Positions 1-6,500 of a DNA stretch of 10,041 nucleotides are shown here, piece after piece. Below the pieces are notes generated by a model. That model saw only the letters and a program-made list of their open reading frames with translations. It was not told where the DNA came from and ran no database searches. Positions within the stretch are counted from its first letter, which is position 1. Each line of letters opens with the position of its first letter. A program made the position numbers and the translations under genes. Origin of the DNA: Pseudomonadota bacterium. GTDB taxonomy: Bacteria; Pseudomonadota; Gammaproteobacteria; Burkholderiales; Burkholderiaceae_C. The stretch lies in contig JAFAGF010000171.1 of the NCBI GenBank assembly GCA_023422975.1, positions 1 through 10,041 on the forward strand, given 5' to 3'.

Positions 1-903
1 TATAACGGTCAGGCCGATTTGCAGGCCAAGCTGCTGCGCCACGTGACCGATGCCTTCCGCGAAGACCCCGTACGCATCCTGCGCGTGGCCCGCTTTGCCG
101 CGCGGTTTGACGACTTCAGCGTCGCCCCTGAAACCCTGCAACTGATGCGTGAGATGGTGGAAGCGGGCGAGGCCGACCACCTGGTGCCCGAGCGCGTGTG
201 GCAGGAAATCAGCCGTGGGTTGATGGAGGCCAAGCCCTCGCGCATGTTTGAGGTGCTGCGTGCCTGCGGCGCTTTGCAGGTCATCCTTCCCGAGCTGAAC
301 CGCCTGTGGGGCGTGCCCCAGCGCCCCGAGCACCACCCCGAGGTGGACACCGGCATCCACGCCATGCTGGTGCTGGACATGGCCTCGCAACTCAATGCTC
401 CGCTGACCGTGCGCTTTGCCTGCCTGTGCCACGACTTTGGCAAAGGCACCACGCCCACCGATGTGCTGCCACGCCACATTGGCCATGAACAGCGCAGCGC
501 CCGCTTGCTCAAAGCCGTGTGCGACCGCTGGCGTGTGCCCAATGACTGCAAAGAGTTGGCCGACGTGGTCGCGCGTGAGCACGGCAACATCCACCGCAGC
601 GGCGAGCTGAACGCCGCCGCCGTCATGCGGCTGCTGGAACGCTGCGACGCCATCCGCAAACCTGAGCGCTTTACTGAAGCATTGCTGGCGTGCGAATGCG
701 ACGCCCGCGGCCGCACGGGCCTGGAAGCGCAGCCCTACCCCCAGCGTTTGCGCCTACAAGCCGCACTGGAGGCAGCGCTGGCCGTGAACACGGCACCGAT
801 TGCGCAAAACGCCGCCCAGCAAGGCCTGCAAGGCAAAGCGATTGGCGAAGCCGTCACTGCAGCACGTACACAGGCCGTGGCGCAGGCATTGGCCATCTTG
901 TAG
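1..903 (+). CDS. cca: CCA-adding enzyme / tRNA nucleotidyltransferase, C-terminal part (5' end outside window)
   Basis: This enzyme adds or repairs the 3'-terminal CCA of tRNAs in the cytoplasm. The reading frame is open from base 1, so the gene starts upstream; about 300 residues are present, against roughly 410 in E. coli Cca, so about 110 residues holding the nucleotidyltransferase catalytic head are missing. Fragment residues 1-36 (YNGQADLQAKLLRHV, then EDPVRILRVARFAARF) match the conserved region after the catalytic domain in bacterial class II Cca. Residues 111-120 (HHPEVDTGIH) and 139-149 (FACLCHDFGKG, with H144 and D145) form the HD phosphohydrolase domain found in gammaproteobacterial-type Cca, which gives added phosphatase and 2',3'-cyclic phosphodiesterase activities. 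ADVVAREHGNIH and the DARGRTG segment also follow the family order. The stop is TAG at 901-903. No intrinsic terminator is evident in the 129 nt that follow. Confidence 0.95.
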   Translation, partial: YNGQADLQAKLLRHVTDAFREDPVRILRVARFAARFDDFSVAPETLQLMREMVEAGEADHLVPERVWQEISRGLMEAKPSRMFEVLRACGALQVILPELNRLWGVPQRPEHHPEVDTGIHAMLVLDMASQLNAPLTVRFACLCHDFGKGTTPTDVLPRHIGHEQRSARLLKAVCDRWRVPNDCKELADVVAREHGNIHRSGELNAAAVMRLLERCDAIRKPERFTEALLACECDARGRTGLEAQPYPQRLRLQAALEAALAVNTAPIAQNAAQQGLQGKAIGEAVTAARTQAVAQALAIL

Positions 904-1032
904 GCCAGCACGCTACGGGGTTTCCAGCAAGGGAAAACCGCTAAACGCAGCCTTCACAACAAGGCGGAATATGCGCGGGTAGGGCATACCGTACATACCC
1001 CCCTTCCTGTTTCCTTGTTCTGGAGGTTCCCC

Positions 1033-2553
1033 ATGGCTTACGCGCTTCCCGGTCAACCTGGTGCACTGCACACGTACCACGCACAGTACAACCACTACAT
1101 CGGTGGTCAATGGGTCGCTCCCAGCGGGGGGGAGTATTTTGATGTCACCACGCCCATCACCGGCAAGGTCTACACCCAGGCCGCACGTGGCACGGCCGCC
1201 GATATTGAAAAAGCACTGGATGCCGCCCACGCGGCAGCCCAGGCCTGGGGCAACACCAGCCCTACCGAGCGCAGCAACATCCTGCTGCAAATTGCCGACC
1301 GCATTGACGCCAACCGCGAGCTGCTGGCGTATGTGGAAACCATCGACAACGGCAAGGCCATTCGCGAAACGCTGGCGGCCGACATTCCACTGTCTGCCGA
1401 CCACTTCCGCTACTTTGCGGGAGCGATTCGCACGCAGGAAGGCGGCATCAGCCAGATCGACAATGACACCGTGGCCTACCACTTTCACGAGCCGCTGGGC
1501 GTGGTGGGTCAAATCATTCCGTGGAACTTTCCCATCTTGATGGCGGCGTGGAAGCTGGCACCCGCGCTGGCGGCAGGTAACTGCGTGGTGCTCAAACCCG
1601 CCGAGCAAACCCCCATCAGCATTTTGGTACTGGCCAATTTGATTGGTGATCTGCTGCCGCCCGGGGTGCTGAACATCGTCAACGGCTTTGGCCGCGAGGC
1701 AGGCATGCCCCTCGCGCAAAGCAAGCGCATTGCCAAGATTGCGTTTACTGGCTCGACCAGCACGGGCCGTGTGATTGCGCAGGCAGCCGCCAACAGCCTG
1801 ATTCCAGCCACGCTGGAGCTGGGCGGCAAGTCCCCCAACATCTTCTTTGCCGATGTGATGGACAAGGACGATGGCTTCCTCGACAAGGCCATTGAAGGGC
1901 TGGTGCTGTTTGCCTTCAACCAAGGCGAGGTCTGCACCTGCCCCTCACGGGCGCTGATTCACGAATCCATCTACGACAAGTTCATGGAGCGTGTGCTCAA
2001 ACGCGTGGCCGCCATCAAGCATGCTGACCCGCTGGACCCCAGCAGCATGATGGGTGCACAGGCCAGCAAGGAACAACTGACCAAGATCCTCTCGTACCTG
2101 GATCTGGGCAAGCAAGAAGGGGCCGAAGTGCTGATTGGCGGTGCACAAGCCCAACTGGGCGGGGCACTCGATGGCGGCTACTACGTGCAGCCGACCATCT
2201 TCAAGGGCCACAACAAGATGCGCATCTTCCAGGAGGAAATCTTCGGCCCCGTGCTGGCGGTGACCACCTTCAAGACCGAAGAAGAAGCGCTGGAGCTGGC
2301 CAACGACACGCTCTACGGCCTGGGCGCTGGCGTGTGGAGCCGCAACGGCAACGTGGCCTACCGCATGGGCCGCGGCATCAAGGCCGGGCGCGTGTGGACC
2401 AACTGCTACCACCACTACCCCGCGCACGCGGCGTTTGGCGGCTACAAAGAATCGGGCGTAGGGCGTGAGAACCACAAGATGATGCTCAACCACTACCAGC
2501 AGACCAAGAATCTGCTGGTGAGCTACTCCGAATCCAAGCTCGGGTTCTTCTGA
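1033..2553 (+). CDS. NAD-dependent aldehyde dehydrogenase, AcoD/ExaC-like
   Basis: A 506-residue member of the ALDH superfamily that oxidises an aldehyde to its carboxylic acid with NAD(P)+ in the cytoplasm. Length and motifs fit the acetaldehyde dehydrogenase II group (AcoD of Cupriavidus, ExaC of Pseudomonas), so acetaldehyde or other short aliphatic aldehydes are the likely substrates; that is inferred from family. Visible motifs: IIPWNFP at 161-167 with the oxyanion Asn165, the cofactor-binding KPAEQ from K188, FTGSTSTGR at 238-246, general base Glu262 in LELGGKSPN, catalytic Cys301 in [11 protein letters not shown], and EEIFGPV at 401-407. The ATG at 1033 is chosen because GGAGG lies at 1022-1026 with 6 nt spacing and the N-terminus then matches the family; an upstream TTG at 1015 would put the ribosome site inside the gene. 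The next gene encodes DUF779, which is paired with ALDHs in other bacteria (for example Rv0458-Rv0459, from memory). Confidence 0.95.
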   Translation: MAYALPGQPGALHTYHAQYNHYIGGQWVAPSGGEYFDVTTPITGKVYTQAARGTAADIEKALDAAHAAAQAWGNTSPTERSNILLQIADRIDANRELLAYVETIDNGKAIRETLAADIPLSADHFRYFAGAIRTQEGGISQIDNDTVAYHFHEPLGVVGQIIPWNFPILMAAWKLAPALAAGNCVVLKPAEQTPISILVLANLIGDLLPPGVLNIVNGFGREAGMPLAQSKRIAKIAFTGSTSTGRVIAQAAANSLIPATLELGGKSPNIFFADVMDKDDGFLDKAIEGLVLFAFNQGEVCTCPSRALIHESIYDKFMERVLKRVAAIKHADPLDPSSMMGAQASKEQLTKILSYLDLGKQEGAEVLIGGAQAQLGGALDGGYYVQPTIFKGHNKMRIFQEEIFGPVLAVTTFKTEEEALELANDTLYGLGAGVWSRNGNVAYRMGRGIKAGRVWTNCYHHYPAHAAFGGYKESGVGRENHKMMLNHYQQTKNLLVSYSESKLGFF

Positions 2554-2574
2554 GCCACTGAAGGAGAGCGCCGG

Positions 2575-2613
2575 ATGCTGCGTTGCAGCTCCTCACCGCC
2601 GCGCTGCTGCTAG
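2575..2613 (+). CDS. Possible 12-codon Cys-rich leader peptide or relic start (speculative)
   Basis: Twenty-one bases after the aldehyde dehydrogenase stop there is an ATG preceded by a perfect AAGGAG at 2561-2566 with 8 nt spacing. It opens a frame of only 12 codons, MLRCSSSPPRCC, before TAG at 2611-2613. The stop lies inside a GCTGCTAGC sequence that resembles the core of the dispersed repeat. It is not in frame with the DUF779 gene. It may be a translated leader peptide, a remnant of an older coupled start, or chance; no homology is claimed. Confidence 0.2.
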   Translation: MLRCSSSPPRCC

Positions 2614-2662
2614 CTTTGAGAAAAGTGCTTGCCTGCAGCGCGCTCCTCCAACCTGCCATATC

Positions 2663-2682
2663 GCGTTTAAAAGCGTTTAAAA
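2663..2682 (+). repeat. Perfect tandem direct repeat, 2 x GCGTTTAAAA
   Basis: GCGTTTAAAA occurs twice back to back (2663-2672 and 2673-2682) in the spacer between the aldehyde dehydrogenase and DUF779 genes. It is markedly more A/T-rich than the surroundings. Its role is unknown: a protein binding site or part of a promoter for the DUF779 gene are possible, but no convincing -10/-35 pair was found. Confidence 0.6.
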
Positions 2683-2688
2683 AATCAC

Positions 2689-2730
2689 TCAAAATAGCCG
2701 CTAACCCTGATCTATCAAGCGCTAGCAGCT
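2689..2730 (+). repeat. Dispersed intergenic repeat, copy 1 (core CAAGCGCTAGCAGCT)
   Basis: A 42-nt element ending in the core at 2716-2730. Its outer parts form an imperfect inverted repeat: ATAGCCGCTA at 2694-2703 against TAGCAGCTAT at 2723-2732, 9 of 10 pairing, with a 19-nt loop. It ends 11 nt before the ribosome binding site of the DUF779 gene, so a hairpin could form in that mRNA leader. A second copy in the same orientation lies at 6212-6253, and shorter core fragments lie at 5637-5651 and, inverted, at 2606-2614. I recall very similar short elements as frequent in Comamonadaceae intergenic regions; that is memory, not a search. Confidence 0.65.
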
Positions 2731-2753
2731 ATCTTTTCAGCAAGGAGCACCCC

Positions 2754-3119
2754 ATGGTCGATCGCGTCATTGCCACGCCCGCCACCTTGGCGCTGATTGA
2801 GGTGCTCAAGGCCAAATACGGCCCCCACTTGTTTTTCCACCAGTCGGGTGGCTGCTGCGACAACAGCGCAGCCAACTGCTATATCGAAGGAGAGCTGACC
2901 ATTGGCCCCGGCGACGTCAAGCTGGGCGACATTGGCGGCTTGCCCTTTTATATGAGCACCTCCCAGTTTGAATACTGGAAGCACACGCAGCTCATCATTG
3001 ATGTGATCAACGGCCACGGCGGCGGCACGCTGTCACTGGAAGGCCCCGAAGGCAAAGCCTTTCTCACGCGCTCCCGTGTCTTTTCCGACGACGAGTTGAA
3101 CGCCTTGCGCACGCCCTAA
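2754..3119 (+). CDS. DUF779 domain protein, partner of aldehyde dehydrogenase
   Basis: A small 121-residue soluble protein of the DUF779 family, whose function is not established. The family signature is clear: LFFHQSGGCCDNSAANC at residues 26-42 with His29 and Cys34, Cys35 and Cys42, followed by GDVKLGDIGG, then FYMSTSQFEYWKHTQLIIDV, and a C-terminal KAFLTRSRVFSDDEL. The adjacent cysteines and nearby histidine could bind metal or take part in thiol chemistry, but that is only inference. The start at 2754 has AAGGAG at 2742-2747 with 6 nt spacing and matches the usual family length; an open frame continuing upstream to about 2583 crosses the repeat and is not credible as coding. It follows the aldehyde dehydrogenase gene with a 200-nt gap, so co-transcription is likely but not proven. 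The pairing with ALDH genes in other bacteria suggests a role in aldehyde oxidation. Confidence 0.9.
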   Translation: MVDRVIATPATLALIEVLKAKYGPHLFFHQSGGCCDNSAANCYIEGELTIGPGDVKLGDIGGLPFYMSTSQFEYWKHTQLIIDVINGHGGGTLSLEGPEGKAFLTRSRVFSDDELNALRTP

Positions 3120-3253
3120 GCAGGCGGCGCCACATCCCCCTGTCTACAACACCTTGACCAAGGCTGGATCAGCGTTGGCGCATGCCTCCGCATCGCCAGC
3201 GCTTCCAGGCAAAAACCCGCACCCCGCCCTCCATACCCACCAGTGAGGTTTCC

Positions 3254-4432
3254 ATGAATGCAACGAGCTTTCACTACCATGCCGTCGCGATTCCTGCCTT
3301 TCTGCTGCTGCTCGCTTCGGTCTGTGCCATCACCTGGTTTTTCCTGCGCGCTCACCGCTATTTGCTGTGGCAAGCCATCAGCCACGCGACGGTGACACTG
3401 GCCTTCACTGCAGAAATGCTGACCGGCCTCGACCAAGGTTTGCTGCTCAATGCCAGCGTAGCAATTTTGTATCTGCTGGCAGAGATTTACGCGGCCTATG
3501 CGATAACAACACGTATGGGCCGCAGTGTGCAGCCTGCGACCCTGTGGGCCATCGGTTTGCTGGTGCTGGCTGGCATCTACTGGTACACCGTGCAAGCCCC
3601 TGACGTCGCGGCACGCAAAGCCCTGCTTGCGCTGGCACTTGCCATGGTGCTGTCGCACGTTTTGCTGCGCCTGTGGCGAGCGCCCAAGCGCCATATGGCC
3701 GATCGGATTGCTGTGTCCATGTTTTCGATGGCGGCGTTGCTGATGTGGCTACGTTCTATCGGACTGCTCAATGCCCACGCCCCGCCAGCCGGTCAACTTT
3801 CTGACGGCCCCCTGCTCTGGGCCAACCTCATGGCGCTGCTCACAGTCAGCGCCATTTACACCGCTGCGCTGATCGCCTGCGCTGTCGCAGACTCTACGAC
3901 GCAGTTACGCGCCGAGCGTGACCACGATGGATTGACCAATTTACTCAACCGCCGAGCTTTTCAAGAAGTCAGCACCTGCACGCCCTATACCCGGGGTTTC
4001 AATGTGCTGGTGCTGTGTGATCTGGACCATTTCAAATGCATCAACGACCAATACGGCCATGCCGTCGGGGACGATGTGCTGCGCCAATTTGGTCAACTTT
4101 TACAAACCGTGGTGCGAGAAGCCGACGTCACGGCCCGGCTGGGTGGAGAAGAATTCGTATTGGAGTTCAAGCACACCCCCATTGAGCATGCAAAAAAACT
4201 GATTGCGCGCATCCAGACCCAGATGTCTCAGACACACTGGTCCGCGCAGGTGCCCCAGCTGCAAGTGACGGCCAGCTTTGGCATGGTGTTGCTACAAGCA
4301 CAGGAGCACTTGGAACAATCGCTGGCGCGTGCCGACGCGCTGATGTACCAGGCCAAAAAATCTGGCCGCAACCGCCTGCTGGTAGAGGGTGAAACCAGTA
4401 TGCATCCAGGAGATGGCTTGGCAACCGCCTGA
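3254..4432 (+). CDS. Membrane-bound GGDEF diguanylate cyclase
   Basis: A 392-residue enzyme predicted to make cyclic di-GMP from two GTP, controlling lifestyle traits such as motility and biofilm. Residues 1 to about 211 hold around seven hydrophobic segments (near 11-31, 37-55, 62-84, 97-113, 119-138, 151-168 and 186-211) with no sensor domain I recognise. The C-terminal GGDEF domain starts at D225 (DGLTNLLNRR), has CDLDHFKCINDQYGHAVGDD with metal ligand Asp256, the active-site GGEEF at 297-301, and ends with YQAKKSGRNRL. An RxxD inhibitory site (R288-D291) lies five residues before GGEEF, so product inhibition is likely. All catalytic features look intact. The ATG at 3254 is preferred: GTGAGG lies at 3243-3248 and a hydrophobic segment follows soon after; an in-frame ATG at 3182 would add a basic, proline-rich tail with no clear ribosome site. 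It appears to be a single gene, 134 nt after the DUF779 gene. Confidence 0.93.
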   Translation: MNATSFHYHAVAIPAFLLLLASVCAITWFFLRAHRYLLWQAISHATVTLAFTAEMLTGLDQGLLLNASVAILYLLAEIYAAYAITTRMGRSVQPATLWAIGLLVLAGIYWYTVQAPDVAARKALLALALAMVLSHVLLRLWRAPKRHMADRIAVSMFSMAALLMWLRSIGLLNAHAPPAGQLSDGPLLWANLMALLTVSAIYTAALIACAVADSTTQLRAERDHDGLTNLLNRRAFQEVSTCTPYTRGFNVLVLCDLDHFKCINDQYGHAVGDDVLRQFGQLLQTVVREADVTARLGGEEFVLEFKHTPIEHAKKLIARIQTQMSQTHWSAQVPQLQVTASFGMVLLQAQEHLEQSLARADALMYQAKKSGRNRLLVEGETSMHPGDGLATA

Positions 4433-4474
4433 AGCATCCCAAGCCTGCGCTACGATCAAAGCCTGTTTGCCTTT

Positions 4475-4487
4475 TGCAAATTTTGCA
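4475..4487. promoter_or_regulatory. Small perfect palindrome TGCAAA-T-TTTGCA upstream of the PLP enzyme gene
   Basis: Six-base arms separated by one base lie 11 nt before the ATG at 4499, in a 66-nt intergenic gap. The same place also reads as two TTTTGCA direct repeats (4472-4478 and 4481-4487). It sits where a Shine-Dalgarno would be expected and none is seen. It could be an operator or influence translation start, but a 6-bp palindrome can arise by chance. Confidence 0.25.
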
Positions 4488-4498
4488 GCTCTTGCGCC

Positions 4499-5638
4499 AT
4501 GCACTATTTCAACCAAGCGGCGGCGGGCCTCATGCCCGACAGCGCTTTGCACGCCATCCACACGCACTTGCAGCGAGAGCAACACGCGGGCCCTTACATT
4601 GCCGCCCAGCAGGCACAGCCCCAGTTGCAAGCGCTGTACGCCCAACTGGCCGGTCTGCTGCACTGCCAAGCGGCAGATATTGCATTGACCACCGGCAACA
4701 CGCATGGCTGGTGCGCGGTTGCAGGGGCCATTGCCTTGCAGCCCGGTGATCGCGTACTGATTGCCCCCGGCGAATGGGGTGGCAACTACGCCATGCTGCT
4801 GCAATTGCAGGCCCGCACCGGCTGTGTGGTGGAGACCCTGCCATGCACACCCGATGGCGCACTGGATCTGCCTGCGTTGGAGGCCTTGCTGGATGCGCGC
4901 GTCAAACTGATTGCACTGACCTGGGTACCTGCCAATGGCGCGACGGTGTACGACGCGCAGGCGCTGGGTCAGCTGTGCGCCCGCCACGGCATCACCTACC
5001 TCGTAAATGCGGCACAGGCGCTGGGCCACATCCCCGTCGATGTACAGGCACTGCACTGTGATGCGCTCACCGCCCCCGGCCGCAAATGGCTGTGCGGCCC
5101 GCGCGGAACAGGCTTGGTCTATCTCAAGCCCGGCTTTGCCACGCGGCTGCACCCCATGGTGGTGGATCACGTGTCCTGCCCCATCACCCCTGCGGAGCCC
5201 GTATTGCGTGCCGATGCACGCATGCTGGAGCAGTCAGAATCCTCGGTCGCTCTCAAACTGGGCTGGCTCGCGGCGCTGGAAGAGGCTGCCCACCAGGGCT
5301 GGCCAAAGCGCTTTGCCACGATTGCCGAACGTGGCCGCCAACTGCGCGCTGCCTTGACTGCGGTGCCCGGCATTACCCTGCACAACCTGCCTTCTACGCC
5401 CGACAGTTGCGGGATTGTGGCCTTCACCGTGCAAGGCTGGACCCCAGCGCAGGTGCAGCACGCCTTGCTGCAGCAGGGCATTCAGGTGGCAACCAGCAGC
5501 ATGGGCTTTACGCCGCTGGACATGCAAGCCCGGGGGCTGGACGCCGTCGTGCGCGCCTCGGTGGCGTGGCACACCACACCGGCGGACATCACAGCGCTAT
5601 CTCATGCATTAAATGCACTGCAAATGCAGGCTGCATAA
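4499..5638 (+). CDS. Class V aminotransferase-fold PLP enzyme, EgtE / isopenicillin-N-epimerase-like
   Basis: A 379-residue fold-type I PLP enzyme of the class V aminotransferase group, which includes cysteine desulfurases, C-S lyases and epimerases. The N-terminus (YFNQAAAGLMP, then HLQREQHAGPYIAA) and TTGNTHGW at 64-71 follow the family. The Schiff-base lysine is K196 in GRKWLCGPRGTG (194-205), a motif that resembles what I recall of EgtE, the C-S lyase of ergothioneine synthesis. No egtB or egtD lies in the window, so the substrate is unknown. The block YLVNAAQALGHIPVDV (167-182) has Asn170 where relatives carry the Asp that contacts the PLP ring nitrogen; Gln173 is kept. The ATG at 4499 fits the family start but has no clear Shine-Dalgarno. 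The gene runs convergent with trxC, 36 nt apart, and its stop codon overlaps a repeat fragment. Confidence 0.85.
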   Translation: MHYFNQAAAGLMPDSALHAIHTHLQREQHAGPYIAAQQAQPQLQALYAQLAGLLHCQAADIALTTGNTHGWCAVAGAIALQPGDRVLIAPGEWGGNYAMLLQLQARTGCVVETLPCTPDGALDLPALEALLDARVKLIALTWVPANGATVYDAQALGQLCARHGITYLVNAAQALGHIPVDVQALHCDALTAPGRKWLCGPRGTGLVYLKPGFATRLHPMVVDHVSCPITPAEPVLRADARMLEQSESSVALKLGWLAALEEAAHQGWPKRFATIAERGRQLRAALTAVPGITLHNLPSTPDSCGIVAFTVQGWTPAQVQHALLQQGIQVATSSMGFTPLDMQARGLDAVVRASVAWHTTPADITALSHALNALQMQAA

Positions 5639-5651
5639 GCAGCTAGCAGCT
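5637..5651 (+). repeat. Dispersed intergenic repeat, core fragment (copy 3)
   Basis: AAGCAGCTAGCAGCT matches the core of the elements at 2689-2730 and 6212-6253 apart from one inserted A. It overlaps the TAA stop of the PLP enzyme gene and fills part of the 36-nt gap to the convergent trxC. The outer parts of the element are not recognisable here. Confidence 0.4.
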
Positions 5652-5674
5652 CACAATTTCATTGAAAACTTACC

Positions 5675-6115
5675 TCAGACCACCGACTGCACCCAGCGCA
5701 CAATCTCGCCCGCAGGCAAGGCACCAGAAATGCGGGCTACTTCCTTGCCATCTGCAAACACAATCATGGTGGGAATGCTGCGAATGCCGTAGGGCGCGGC
5801 AGCCTGGGAGTGGGCTTCGGTATCCAGCTTGGCCAAGCGCACATGGGGCGACAGCTGCTGCGCCGCCTGCGCAAAAGCCGGAGCCATCATGCGGCAAGGG
5901 CCGCACCATGGTGCCCAAAAATCCACCACCACGGGGATATGGCTGCGGCCGACATGCTTGGCAAAACTCTCTGCATCCAGTTGTACGGGCTCGCCCGTGA
6001 ACAAGGTTTGGTGGCAGCTGCCGCAGTTGGGGGCGTTGTCCATATCTGCCTGCGCCACACGGTTGGTTTTGTGGCAATGGGGGCACACGATGTGCAAGGG
6101 GTCCAAAACAGTCAT
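5675..6115 (-). CDS. trxC: Thioredoxin 2 (TrxC) with N-terminal zinc-binding region
   Basis: A 146-residue cytoplasmic dithiol-disulfide oxidoreductase that reduces protein disulfides and is linked to oxidative-stress defence in E. coli. The N-terminus has the two CxxC pairs that bind zinc in TrxC: C11-P-H-C14 (HIVCPHCHKTNRV) and C31-G-S-C34. The thioredoxin domain carries the active site WCGPC with C71 and C74 after VVVDFWAP, and the cis-proline loop IRSIPTMIVF. Length agrees with the family. The start at 6115 is chosen because GGAG lies 6 nt before the ATG on this strand and MTVLDPLHIVCPHC matches family N-termini; in-frame codons further upstream would add an unrelated tail. The leader upstream may form a hairpin (6137-6168). 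No convincing promoter or OxyR site was identified by eye. Confidence 0.95.
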   Translation of the reverse strand: MTVLDPLHIVCPHCHKTNRVAQADMDNAPNCGSCHQTLFTGEPVQLDAESFAKHVGRSHIPVVVDFWAPWCGPCRMMAPAFAQAAQQLSPHVRLAKLDTEAHSQAAAPYGIRSIPTMIVFADGKEVARISGALPAGEIVRWVQSVV

Positions 6116-6211
6116 GACAGGCTCCAAGGCATTCTCAAAACCTGCACATGGTGGCATCGCACGGTTTTGCAAGCCTGCCATCCACCGCCACCTTACGCTG
6201 CAAGATATACG

Positions 6212-6253
6212 CCAAACATGCCTTTAACGCTTATGCAGCAAGCGCTAGCAGCT
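6212..6253 (+). repeat. Dispersed intergenic repeat, copy 2 (core CAAGCGCTAGCAGCT)
   Basis: The core CAAGCGCTAGCAGCT at 6239-6253 is identical to that of copy 1, and the 27 nt before it match copy 1 at about 60 percent without gaps. It lies between trxC and the DUF2905 gene, in the 13 to 55 nt after the DUF2905 stop as that gene is read. It is followed on the + strand by a run of seven T (6254-6261 region), which could act as a weak tail in that direction, but no strong stem precedes it. Confidence 0.6.
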
Positions 6254-6266
6254 CTTTTTTTGCAAA

Positions 6267-6473
6267 CTAAAACAGCCAAGCCACCAGCTTGATTGCGCTG
6301 AACAACAGCACCGTCACCAACACCGCGCTGGCAAACGGAATGAACACCTCACGCCCCAGCAGGCGAAAAGTAAAGTCACCCGGCAGCCGCCCCAACCCCA
6401 CTTTGCGCAGGATGCCTGTGGTGCTGTTGACCAGCACCAGCACGATAAAAATCAAGAGCATCCAGCGGATCAT
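6267..6473 (-). CDS. DUF2905 small inner-membrane protein
   Basis: A 68-residue protein of the DUF2905 family, function unknown. It has two hydrophobic segments (about residues 3-16 and 44-67) around a short basic loop with the conserved GLGRLPGDFTFRLLGREVFIPF, in which GRLPGD is the family hallmark. Two-pass inner-membrane location is predicted. It starts 27 nt after the stop of the upstream methyltransferase gene on the same strand, so the two are probably co-transcribed. The ribosome binding site is poor, which may mean translation depends on readthrough of ribosomes from the upstream gene. Confidence 0.88.
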   Translation of the reverse strand: MIRWMLLIFIVLVLVNSTTGILRKVGLGRLPGDFTFRLLGREVFIPFASAVLVTVLLFSAIKLVAWLF

Positions 6474-6500
6474 GGGTGTTCAGCTTTCTGGGCAGAGAGG

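Noticed and set aside
878..893. Sigma-54-like sequence TGGCGCAGGCATTGGC upstream of the aldehyde dehydrogenase, tempting because AcoD-type genes can be sigma-54 controlled
   Set aside because: The essential GC of the -12 element is GG here, it lies inside cca coding sequence, and no activator gene is seen nearby.
919..939. Imperfect hairpin GGTTTCC / GGGAAAACC after cca as a terminator
   Set aside because: The stem needs bulges and no T run follows on either usable side.
913..1923. Long minus-strand open frame (about 336 codons) opposite the aldehyde dehydrogenase
   Set aside because: It is antisense to a clearly real gene, has no recognisable family pattern, and such frames are common in G/C-rich DNA.
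2583..2753. N-terminal extension of the DUF779 protein by 57 residues
   Set aside because: It would translate the tandem and dispersed repeats, lacks a ribosome site at its start, and the ATG at 2754 has a strong one and fits family length.
4292..5170. Minus-strand open frame of 292 codons opposite the cyclase end and the PLP enzyme
   Set aside because: It spans two sense genes and their gap and shows no domain pattern.
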